From an uncultured Rhodospirillales bacterium (GTDB lineage Bacteria > Pseudomonadota > Alphaproteobacteria > CACIAM-22H2), in NCBI GenBank assembly GCA_937926175.1, contig CALANV010000013.1:62001-126000 (forward strand): 64,000 nt of DNA, in the 5' to 3' direction. Made by a program: the position numbers and the translations under genes. Below, piece after piece: positions 27,149-34,124 of this stretch. Each line of letters starts with the position of its first letter. The stretch's first letter is position 1. The notes beneath the pieces were generated by a model, which ran no database searches, was not told where the DNA came from, and was given only the letters and a program-made list of their open reading frames with translations.

Positions 27149-27526
27149 TCAGCGACTCTTTCGCCCGCGCTGCCGCGCCGTTTTCCGGGTCGCCTTCTTC
27201 GACGCCCGCCGCGCCGTCTTGGCTACGGCGCGCTTTGCGGCACGCTTCGCCGTCTTGCGTTTTGCTGTCTTGCGTTCGACCGCGCGTTCGGCCGTGGACG
27301 CGCCCTTGCGCTGGGCCGTGCGCGGAGCCGCCGCCTTCTTGCGGGCAGCGCGCTTTGGCCGGCGCGCCGTTTTCGCAGCCGCCGTATCGGCGGCCGCTTC
27401 GGGCTGGGCGCCGGTTGCGCCCGGCGCATCCGGTTGCTCGTTCCGCGCGCCCGCGGTATCGACCGACGGGTCCGCCTTGTCCAAGGTCGGCGGACCGCCG
27501 ACCGGGTTTCTGGGATCTGGATGCAT
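27149..27526 (-). CDS. Histone H1-like Lys/Ala/Arg-rich DNA-binding protein
   Basis: 125 residues. The first 55 are acidic and disordered (MHPDPRNPVGGPP to AAADTAAAK); the rest is a low-complexity Lys/Arg/Ala tail made of repeats such as KTAKR, RAAKR and KKAT, like eukaryotic histone H1 tails and bacterial HC1/AlgP-type proteins. Such proteins bind and compact DNA without sequence specificity. ATG at 27526 has AGGAG at ideal spacing. A longer frame running through the neighbouring transporter gene in another phase is a composition artefact. Function is inferred from composition only. Confidence 0.75.
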   Translation of the reverse strand: MHPDPRNPVGGPPTLDKADPSVDTAGARNEQPDAPGATGAQPEAAADTAAAKTARRPKRAARKKAAAPRTAQRKGASTAERAVERKTAKRKTAKRAAKRAVAKTARRASKKATRKTARQRGRKSR

Positions 27527-27684
27527 TGCGCTCTCCTGTTCCGATCGGCAGCGCACTGTCGTGATCTTGGTCGCGTCGCTGCCGAAATCAACAAATCGCT
27601 TTGCGCCGCCGTTTGCAAGAGGCCCGAACCACAAGATGCGTCCGCGCGCCGCGGAAAGCGATCTCCGGCAGGTATGAAACCGCG

Positions 27685-28608
27685 CTACCGGACTTGCACG
27701 ATGACGGCAAGGCCGAGAACGAGAAGCACCATGCCGGCGATCTCGAGCGGCCGCAGATGCTCCCGGAAGATCCGCCGCGAGACGACATAGCTGAACAGGA
27801 GCTCGACCAGGCCGAGCGTTCGTACATGGGCCACCGGTTCCATGGCCATCGCCGTGAACCAGCCGATCGACGCAAGCGTGCCCATCAGGCCCCCGGCAAG
27901 CGACATGCGCCATGACTTTGCGAGCTGCCGGACGATCAGCGGATCGCGGACGACCAGCCAGCCGCCGAGCAGGACGGTCTGAAGAGTCTGGGCGCAGGCG
28001 AGCGCCAGAGCCGCGGCAACGACCGGCACGGTCGGGTCGAGGGCGAGCGCCGCGCCGCGATAGCCGACCGCCGATATGGCGAACGATGCGCCGGAGCCGA
28101 AGCCGAGCAGCGCCGTGCGCGAGGTCCACCCGAGCAGAAGATCGTGAAGGGGGCGCGCACCGGTGGCGGGCGAGAGCATGATTACGCCGGCGGTCGCCAG
28201 CACGATCGCAGCCGCCGTCGCCCCAAGCAGCGGATCGCCCAGCATGACCAGGCCGAAGAGCGCCACCTGGAGGATCTCGGTCTTCGAGTACGCGACGCCG
28301 AGCGCGAAGTTGCGCTCCGCCATCACGCGCAAGAGCAGCGCCGTGGCGACGAGCTGACCGACCGCGCCGACGGTCACCCACAGGGCGAAGGCAGGGTTCG
28401 GCGCCGGCAGCGTCGCCCCGGAGACATGCAGGACGGCGGCGAGCCATATGAGTGCAAAGGGAAGACCATAGAGGAAGCGGATCAGCGTCGCCCCGAGCGT
28501 GCCGAGTTCCGCGATCAGGTGCCGTTGCGCCGCATTGCGCAGAGTCTGCGCCAATGCGGCAAAGATGGTGATCGGTATCCAAAGCCAGTCGACGGACAGG
28601 GCGCTCAT
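27685..28608 (-). CDS. EamA/DMT-family transporter
   Basis: 307-residue inner-membrane protein with about ten hydrophobic helices in two homologous halves, as in drug/metabolite transporters. First half includes AALAQTLRNAAQRHLI and LIRFLYGLPFALIWLA; the second half ends with the conserved EHLRPLEIAGMVLLVLGL pattern of EamA proteins. Usually exporters of metabolites; substrate unknown. ATG at 28608; a start 24 codons upstream would overlap the SDR gene. It follows two SDR genes at 46 bases and may share their transcript. Confidence 0.88.
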   Translation of the reverse strand: MSALSVDWLWIPITIFAALAQTLRNAAQRHLIAELGTLGATLIRFLYGLPFALIWLAAVLHVSGATLPAPNPAFALWVTVGAVGQLVATALLLRVMAERNFALGVAYSKTEILQVALFGLVMLGDPLLGATAAAIVLATAGVIMLSPATGARPLHDLLLGWTSRTALLGFGSGASFAISAVGYRGAALALDPTVPVVAAALALACAQTLQTVLLGGWLVVRDPLIVRQLAKSWRMSLAGGLMGTLASIGWFTAMAMEPVAHVRTLGLVELLFSYVVSRRIFREHLRPLEIAGMVLLVLGLAVIVQVR

Positions 28609-28654
28609 GACGGGTGCCGGACCAGGTTTTCGAGGGTCGCCGGGCTCTCCTGCC

Positions 28655-29377
28655 TCAGGCAGACGCGAGACCACCACCATCGACGACGATCGCCTGGCCG
28701 GTGATGTTGGCTGCTGCCGCGCTTACCAGAAACCCCACCACCGAAGCGACTTCCGCCGGCGTGGTGATGCGTTGCGTCGGTATCCCGGCTGCCACGACGT
28801 TCTCGTGGAGGCCGAGTTCGCGGAAGCGCTGGAACGCCATGTCGGTCGCCACCCAGCCCGGACAGACGGCATTGACGGTGATGCCCCGCGGTGCCAGCGC
28901 CAGCGCCAGCGAGCGCGTCAGTCCGACGAGCCCATGCTTGGCGGCGCAATAGGCCGGCTGGTCGGGCACGCCTCTGAGACCCAGCACCGACGCGACGTTG
29001 ACGATTCGCCCGGCGCGATCCGGCATGAGCGGCATCGCCGCCCGGGTGCAGTAATAGGCGCCGTGGAGATTCGTCGCGATGACGGCATGCCAGAAGGCCT
29101 CGTCCGCCGCCGCATCGGCCGGGTGGGCGCCGGCAAGACCGGCATTGTTGACCAGAACGTCGATCCGCCCATGCGCCGCGCCGATCTCCGAAAACACGGC
29201 GCGCACCTGATCCGCCCGGGTGACGTCGCACCTCCGGAACGTAACGCCCGCGATCGGCGATTCGGGCGAATGGCGACCCAGCGCATAAACGGCGAAGCCG
29301 AGGCCGGCGAGATGCGCCGCGACGGCGCGGCCGATGCCGCGCGTGCCGCCCGTGACGACCGCGACCGGCGTGCTCAT
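28655..29377 (-). CDS. Short-chain dehydrogenase/reductase (FabG-like)
   Basis: 240-residue NAD(P)-dependent oxidoreductase. Cofactor loop TGGTRGIG near the N-terminus, NNAG, catalytic Ser region NVASVLG, YCAAKHG (Tyr and Lys of the YxxxK site), PGWVATDM, and the C-terminal VDGGG. A Rossmann fold with classic SDR length. ATG at 29377 overlaps the stop of the upstream SDR gene as ATGA, so translation of the two is coupled. The pairing suggests sequential steps in one pathway, perhaps sugar or keto-acid catabolism, but the substrate cannot be read from sequence. Confidence 0.92.
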   Translation of the reverse strand: MSTPVAVVTGGTRGIGRAVAAHLAGLGFAVYALGRHSPESPIAGVTFRRCDVTRADQVRAVFSEIGAAHGRIDVLVNNAGLAGAHPADAAADEAFWHAVIATNLHGAYYCTRAAMPLMPDRAGRIVNVASVLGLRGVPDQPAYCAAKHGLVGLTRSLALALAPRGITVNAVCPGWVATDMAFQRFRELGLHENVVAAGIPTQRITTPAEVASVVGFLVSAAAANITGQAIVVDGGGLASA

Positions 29378-30147
29378 TGCGCGGTCGTCCCGCCGTCGAC
29401 CGGGACGACCGCCCCGGTCATGAAGGAGGCGTCGTCCGACGCCAGGAAGACGACCACCGACGCGATCTCGTCCGGCCGCGCGAAGCGTCCCAGCGGCACG
29501 CCGTCCATGTAGGCCTGGAGCGAGGACTGCGGATAGCGCTCGGGATATTTGGCCGACAGATCGCCGATGACCTGGCGGAGCATCGGCGTGTCGGTGCTGC
29601 CGGGTGCGACGCAGTTGAACCGGATGTTGTGGCGGGCCCAGTCGAGGGCCGCGCTCTTGGTGAGCTGCGCGATCGCGGCCTTGCTGGCGCCGTAGGCGGC
29701 GCTGACCGGCTTGCCGATGAAGGCTTGGTCGCTCGCGATGTTCACGATGGCCCCGCCGCCGCACTCGATCATCGACGGCAGCACGGCCTGAATCAGTGCG
29801 AAGGGCGCAAGGAAATTGACGCGAAAGATCCGCTCGACCTCTTCGAGCGGCGTGTCCAGGATGCTGCCTAGGATGGTCGCACCGGCATTGTTGATCAGAA
29901 TGTCGGGCGGTCCGTAGCACCCGATGATTTCGCGGACCAAGGCCGGCAGCCCGGCGACATCGGCGAGGTCGACCTCGGGCAGGTCGAGACCGATGACCTC
30001 CGCCCCTTCGGCCTGCAGGCGGGCGACAACCGCGCGCCCGATACCGCCCTTGTATCCCGTGACAATCGCCCGCTTGCCGGCAACCCGTCCACGGGAGGTG
30101 TCCCGCGGTTGCGGCGCGTGCAACGGGATCCGATCGGCGACATTCAT
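29374..30147 (-). CDS. Short-chain dehydrogenase/reductase
   Basis: 257-residue classic SDR. Cofactor loop TGYKGGIG, an acidic residue after the second strand (GLDLPEVDLAD) that favours NAD over NADP, NNAGATI, NIASDQAF, YGASKAA (YxxxK) and VDGGTTAQ at the end. ATG at 30147 is preceded by GGAGGAAG. First gene of a likely three-gene minus-strand operon with a second SDR (4-base overlap) and an EamA transporter. Confidence 0.92.
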   Translation of the reverse strand: MNVADRIPLHAPQPRDTSRGRVAGKRAIVTGYKGGIGRAVVARLQAEGAEVIGLDLPEVDLADVAGLPALVREIIGCYGPPDILINNAGATILGSILDTPLEEVERIFRVNFLAPFALIQAVLPSMIECGGGAIVNIASDQAFIGKPVSAAYGASKAAIAQLTKSAALDWARHNIRFNCVAPGSTDTPMLRQVIGDLSAKYPERYPQSSLQAYMDGVPLGRFARPDEIASVVVFLASDDASFMTGAVVPVDGGTTAQ

Positions 30148-30346
30148 CCTGCTTCCTCCACCGATGCCGGCGCATGCGAAGATCGCCCAACGATGCCGGC
30201 GCGCGACGCCGCCGGCGGTGGCGCCGAGGGAGATTACGGCGGTCGGGCCGATCTAGGAAGCACGCGAAGCATCGGCCCGCCGTCGCCCGCGGAACACCTC
30301 GCGGGGCACGCGACATATCGACCCGCCACCGCCCCTTCACACAGCG

Positions 30347-30354
30347 TTAACCAT
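30347..30354 (+). promoter_or_regulatory. CtrA half-site (TTAACCAT) before the receiver protein gene
   Basis: TTAACCAT, the shorter CtrA recognition form, 36 bases ahead of the ATG at 30390. An 8-mer alone is weak; it gains weight from similar sites before two other signalling genes in this window. Confidence 0.35.
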
Positions 30355-30389
30355 CGCCCGACTAGAACGGACAAGAGACGATTGCCATC

Positions 30390-30944
30390 ATGCGCAGCTA
30401 CGATCTCTCGCGCCTACGAACGCTGGTCGTCGACGACGACCGTCACATGCGGGCGATCTACACCAAGATTCTCCGTGGCCTCGGCATCCATGCCGTCCTG
30501 GACGTCGCCGATGCGATCAACGGGCTCGAGGCAATTGCGGCCTTCCGGCCCGATTTCGCGATCATCGACTACGACCTGCCGGGCATGGACGGTATCGAGT
30601 TCGTGCGGACGGTGCGGACGTCGCCGACGTCGCTCGAACCCTGCATGCCCATCATGCTCATCACCGGCTATGCGGATGCCGGGATCGTGCGCCGCGCGCG
30701 TGATGCCGGCGCCAACGAAATCATGCGCAAGCCGATCACGATTCCCAGCCTCTACGCACGGATCACCGCCATGATCGAGCGTCCGCGACCGTTCGTCCGC
30801 GCCCCGGGCTATGTCGGCCCATGCCGGCGCCGTCATACCAACGTCGCCTATACCGGCGTCGAGCGCCGTGCCGGCGAGACCGAGTTCCGCCGCAATCTCG
30901 CCCAGCGCATGAACGAGATCGCGCTGAGTGCACGCCGCAGGTGA
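30390..30944 (+). CDS. Single-domain response regulator
   Basis: 184 residues: a receiver domain (1-130) with the acidic pair in VVDDDRHM, phospho-acceptor Asp in IIDYDLPGMDG, Thr/Ser position in LITGYAD and Lys in IMRKPI, then a 55-residue basic, probably disordered tail (RPFVRAPGYVG to ARRR). No DNA-binding output domain, so it likely acts by protein contact, like CheY or a phosphorelay shuttle. Its stop shares bases with the next start (TGATG), tying it to the HPt-like protein downstream. Preceded by a CtrA half-site. Confidence 0.93.
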   Translation: MRSYDLSRLRTLVVDDDRHMRAIYTKILRGLGIHAVLDVADAINGLEAIAAFRPDFAIIDYDLPGMDGIEFVRTVRTSPTSLEPCMPIMLITGYADAGIVRRARDAGANEIMRKPITIPSLYARITAMIERPRPFVRAPGYVGPCRRRHTNVAYTGVERRAGETEFRRNLAQRMNEIALSARRR

Positions 30945-31429
30945 TGAACGACATGCCGAAGCCGACGCCGCCGGGCGTCGACATCTTCGAGCCGCCCAAT
31001 TTCCTCAAGGCGAAAGTAAAAGTCCTCGACGCACCGGTCGAGGAGATCATCGGCAATGCCAATCGCAGTCTCGCCGAGCTGCGGACGCATTACGAGACCT
31101 GGACGCTCGAGGAGGTGGGGCGCCTGTACGATCTGCTCGCCCGACGCTGGACCAAGGACACGGAACGGGCGCTCGCCAGCGACATGATGCGACGAACGGC
31201 GAACGACATGCGCGGGCGCGGCGGCACTTTCGAGTACCCGCTTATCAGCCAGATCGCCGAGTCGTTGTGCGAGTATCTTGGCCGCGTGACTCCGGCCGAG
31301 CAGCGCGAGGACATCATTCGCGCCCACCTGGACGCAATCCAGGCCGTCATCAGACAAAAGATCCAGGGACCCGGCGACGCGACGGCCCAGGCGATCGTCG
31401 CAGGGCTGCGCAAGGCGGCCCTACGTTGA
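30944..31429 (+). CDS. HPt-like helical protein coupled to the response regulator
   Basis: 161 residues, soluble and helical. A stretch TANDMRGRGGTFEYPLISQIAESLCEYL about residues 83-110 has the spacing of an HPt helix (in other alphaproteobacterial proteins HxLKGxGxxFG-like), which in a true HPt protein would carry the phosphorylated His; here that place is Asn. The ATG at 30944 overlaps the receiver gene stop by one base. The role is inferred: a phosphotransfer-like or anti-sigma-like partner of the receiver. It may be a degenerate HPt that only binds the receiver. Confidence 0.6.
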   Translation: MNDMPKPTPPGVDIFEPPNFLKAKVKVLDAPVEEIIGNANRSLAELRTHYETWTLEEVGRLYDLLARRWTKDTERALASDMMRRTANDMRGRGGTFEYPLISQIAESLCEYLGRVTPAEQREDIIRAHLDAIQAVIRQKIQGPGDATAQAIVAGLRKAALR

Positions 31430-31618
31430 CGGGGGTACGGCCGGCGACGACATGGCCTGACCGGCGGCACGCTTGTGGCGCACGATCGATACGCGATTTC
31501 ACCGAAACCGCGCCTTCAAGACCGCGTGCACGGCGATGACGTCGTGCAGAAAGCCAGGAACGACACGGCCGGCGCCATCCGCTGGCGCGTCACCGGGATC
31601 ACGCCCCGATCGGCATTC

Positions 31619-32080
31619 CTACTCGTCGCCCGATGACGACAGCGCCGATGGCGGCACGGCGTTCGGCCGCGGGCGACTGATGTGCGGCGGCCGAAACGAC
31701 CCGAAAAAGACGGAAATCAGGTCAATGCCCCTGTAAACGTCGACATCGGCGTTTCGAGCGCCCCAGCATTCGGCCGGAACGATGCGGGCCTCGCCATTGA
31801 TTGGCGGCACCGCCGGTGCCGGCGGCGGACCGATCCACCGGCGCTCGCAGGCGGGGCCGCGATAATCGAGGTAGCAGTCCGTCCCGCCGCAGCGATGGCA
31901 TTTTACGGTGCGCGCCAGATCGTCCGCCAGCGCCGCCATGTCGGCATACGCCTTGCCAACCGATGCTTGCCGGACATCGATCATGCCGATGGCCTCGCAG
32001 GACCGGCAGACGACCCAGAACAGCGCACCGGCCTTGATGGCCTCGTCGACCGGGCCCTTCGGCGTCAGAACGAACGTCAC
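31619..32080 (-). CDS. Small protein with zinc-ribbon-like cysteines
   Basis: 153 residues from a GTG at 32080, which has GGGGGG seven bases ahead. It contains VCRSCEAIG about residue 25 and KCHRCGGTDC about residue 62, two CxxC knuckles that could hold zinc, then a Pro-rich C-terminus. No family recognised. A longer frame (to 32284) exists but lacks protein-like sequence. Real coding status rests on the cysteine pattern and ribosome site. Confidence 0.5.
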   Translation of the reverse strand: MTFVLTPKGPVDEAIKAGALFWVVCRSCEAIGMIDVRQASVGKAYADMAALADDLARTVKCHRCGGTDCYLDYRGPACERRWIGPPPAPAVPPINGEARIVPAECWGARNADVDVYRGIDLISVFFGSFRPPHISRPRPNAVPPSALSSSGDE

Positions 32081-32694
32081 GACTGCGCCCCCCTGTCCTT
32101 CCCTTCCCCCGCGAGAAGGGCCACCGCGCGAATCGAACATTCCGTTTTCTACCAAGAGGAGCGGAGTCGCTTGAAGCGCAAAGTTGAGTTGCCCCCCGAC
32201 GGCCGGCTTACTCCGGTTGAGTCGGCTCAGCCGGCGCACAACGCCGGATCCCGGCGCTTCAGATGAACAGCTGCCGAACTGCACGCAGCGCGGCAGAACG
32301 GCGCGGCACCCTTACCATGGCGGCGGCATGACGCCCCGACGAACCGGCCGACGACGGCCCGGAACCGATTCGCGAGGCACGCGGTTTCGTCCTGATGAAA
32401 GCGGCCGCATGAAGCGTGGCAACGGTTTCCGCGGGAACACGGCATGACAAGGGTGCGAAGACCGCCGCCGGCTGTGGAAGGGTGACGCAGTTTGTACGAG
32501 CACCCCGCATGACACCGCGAACGCGTCAAACCCGGTCGTCGGCGACCGATTCCACGACCAGGCAGGCGTAACGTCGATGGCGCCCGTACGGCAGGGAACC
32601 ACGGTCGAACCTGACCGTTCGCTGACTGCGCGGCCGGCGTACGTGCCGTACCGGCCGATCACCGTTTTGAGTCGTTCTCACGGAGGAGCAACAG
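32081..32694. other. Gene-free stretch
   Basis: 614 bases between a small minus-strand gene and a plus-strand gene. Reading frames of about 80-115 codons occur in several phases but overlap one another and have shadow-like composition. No hairpin or promoter stands out. Confidence 0.4.
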
Positions 32695-33177
32695 ATGGAA
32701 CACCGGACGCTCAACCAGACCCGCGAACTGGCGACGGTCCACCCCGTCCTGCGCTCGACGCCCATGTCAAAGCAGGCGCGCCTGTTGCGATGGGCAGATC
32801 TGCTCGACCAGCGGGAGGGAAACGTCCGCACCCTCTACGAAACGGAGTTCGCGCCGCGCCGCATCCGTCATGCCATGCGGGAGAACGACTCCGCCCTGAC
32901 GGTTGCCTTCCAAGACCCCATCCTGCGCAGCGAGGGACTGTCCGGCGATACGTATGGCGATGCAGTTCAGTTCTTCGGGCTTACCGAGAGCGAGGCGCAC
33001 CGTATCCTGTGCTACTGCCATTACAGCCTTCACGTCGTCCCGTGCCGGGCCGTCGCGGGCCGCATCCGCGAGGTGGCATTTCGGACCCGTAATCTGCCGG
33101 TCTCGTCGCTGGCGATGGCCACGGCCGCCTCCGCCGTCGCGTTCGCCACCGCCGGGCTTGCGCTTGCGGCATTCTGA
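32695..33177 (+). CDS. Conserved hypothetical protein
   Basis: 160 residues, no signal peptide. It resembles short uncharacterised proteins found in Rhizobiales and relatives: LLDQREGNVRTLYETEFAP, then DSALTVAFQDPILRSEGLSGDTYGDAVQFFGLTESEAHRI, then Cys-containing CYCHYSLHV. The last 25 residues are hydrophobic (SLAMATAASAVAFATAGLALA) and could be a membrane anchor. ATG at 32695 with GGAGGAG upstream. Function unknown. Confidence 0.75.
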   Translation: MEHRTLNQTRELATVHPVLRSTPMSKQARLLRWADLLDQREGNVRTLYETEFAPRRIRHAMRENDSALTVAFQDPILRSEGLSGDTYGDAVQFFGLTESEAHRILCYCHYSLHVVPCRAVAGRIREVAFRTRNLPVSSLAMATAASAVAFATAGLALAAF

Positions 33178-33264
33178 CCGGTGAGCGGCGCCGGGCTGCC
33201 GGAAACGTGGCTGTGGCATTCATGACGAATTCGAACCTACCGGGTGGCGAACCGGAGCTTCCGA

Positions 33265-34050
33265 ATGTTCAGCATCCATGATGTCCGCGGCGCATCGATC
33301 CGCACCCAAGACGGGACCATCGGCGCGGTCGACGACGTCTACTTCGACGACGCGAGATGGATCATCCGGTACCTGGTCGTCGACACGGGCACATGGTTGT
33401 CGGGCCGGAAGGTCCTGATCGCGCCCGAGGCCCTGGAACGGCCCGATCTGGTGAACCGCGCATTTCCAGTGACCCTGACGAAGGCCCAGGTCGTCGACAG
33501 TCCTGAGATCGCAACCGACAAGCCGGTGTCGCGTCAACAGGAAGAACGCCTGCACGCGCATTACGGCTGGTCTCCCTATTGGGGGCAGGGATTGATCCCC
33601 GGCGTGCCGCCGACGCCGTTGCGTCAAGGGCCGGCCTATTCAGGTACGGCGGATCCACTGAGCGTGCCGGAAACCGGCGACGTTCGCGCCGGCGACACGT
33701 CGCGCGACGATGCCGGCGGCGATCCGCATCTGCGCAGCGCCCGGGCGGTGACCGGCTACTATATCAAAGCGGCGGACGGCGATATCGGCCATGTGGAGGA
33801 TTTCCTGGCGGACGAGGATACGTGGACCGTCCGCTACATGATCGTCGATACGCGAAACTGGCTGCCGGGCCGGAAAGTGCTCGTGTCTCCGCAATGGATC
33901 GAGGACATCCGCTGGGCGGACGACTCCGTGCGCATCGATCTGACCCGCGCGCAGGTCAAAGCGGCACCGGAATACGATCCGGCCCGCCCCATCGATCGCG
34001 CCTATGAGGACCGCTTGTTCTCGTTCTACGGGCGCGCTCCGTACTGGTAG
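33265..34050 (+). CDS. Protein with two PRC-barrel domains
   Basis: 261 residues made of two similar PRC-barrel domains (about 1-105 and 160-255). Each has a GxIGxVxDxxFDD-type strand (TQDGTIGAVDDVYFDD; ADGDIGHVEDFLADED), then RYLVVDTGTWL/RYMIVDTRNWLPGRKVLVSP. The domains are joined by a Gly/Pro-rich linker and both end in a short YWG/APYW motif. PRC barrels occur in photosynthetic reaction centre subunit H, RimM and many stress-related proteins of unknown role. ATG at 33265 has GGAG at good spacing; a GTG 21 bases upstream is the alternative. Confidence 0.88.
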   Translation: MFSIHDVRGASIRTQDGTIGAVDDVYFDDARWIIRYLVVDTGTWLSGRKVLIAPEALERPDLVNRAFPVTLTKAQVVDSPEIATDKPVSRQQEERLHAHYGWSPYWGQGLIPGVPPTPLRQGPAYSGTADPLSVPETGDVRAGDTSRDDAGGDPHLRSARAVTGYYIKAADGDIGHVEDFLADEDTWTVRYMIVDTRNWLPGRKVLVSPQWIEDIRWADDSVRIDLTRAQVKAAPEYDPARPIDRAYEDRLFSFYGRAPYW

Positions 34051-34124
34051 AGACCGGTCGGCGCGAAAACCGGACAGAACCTTCACGCCGGCTGCGCTAG
34101 AATGGGTTCGCGGCAACAGATGCC

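Noticed and set aside
27149..28582. 477-codon frame joining the H1-like protein to an Arg-rich extension
   Set aside because: The upstream part is antiphase to the EamA gene; the AGGAG-preceded ATG at 27526 is the real start.
32227..32662. Several 80-115 codon frames in the 32.1-32.7 kb gap
   Set aside because: They overlap each other in different phases and none has a ribosome site or motif.
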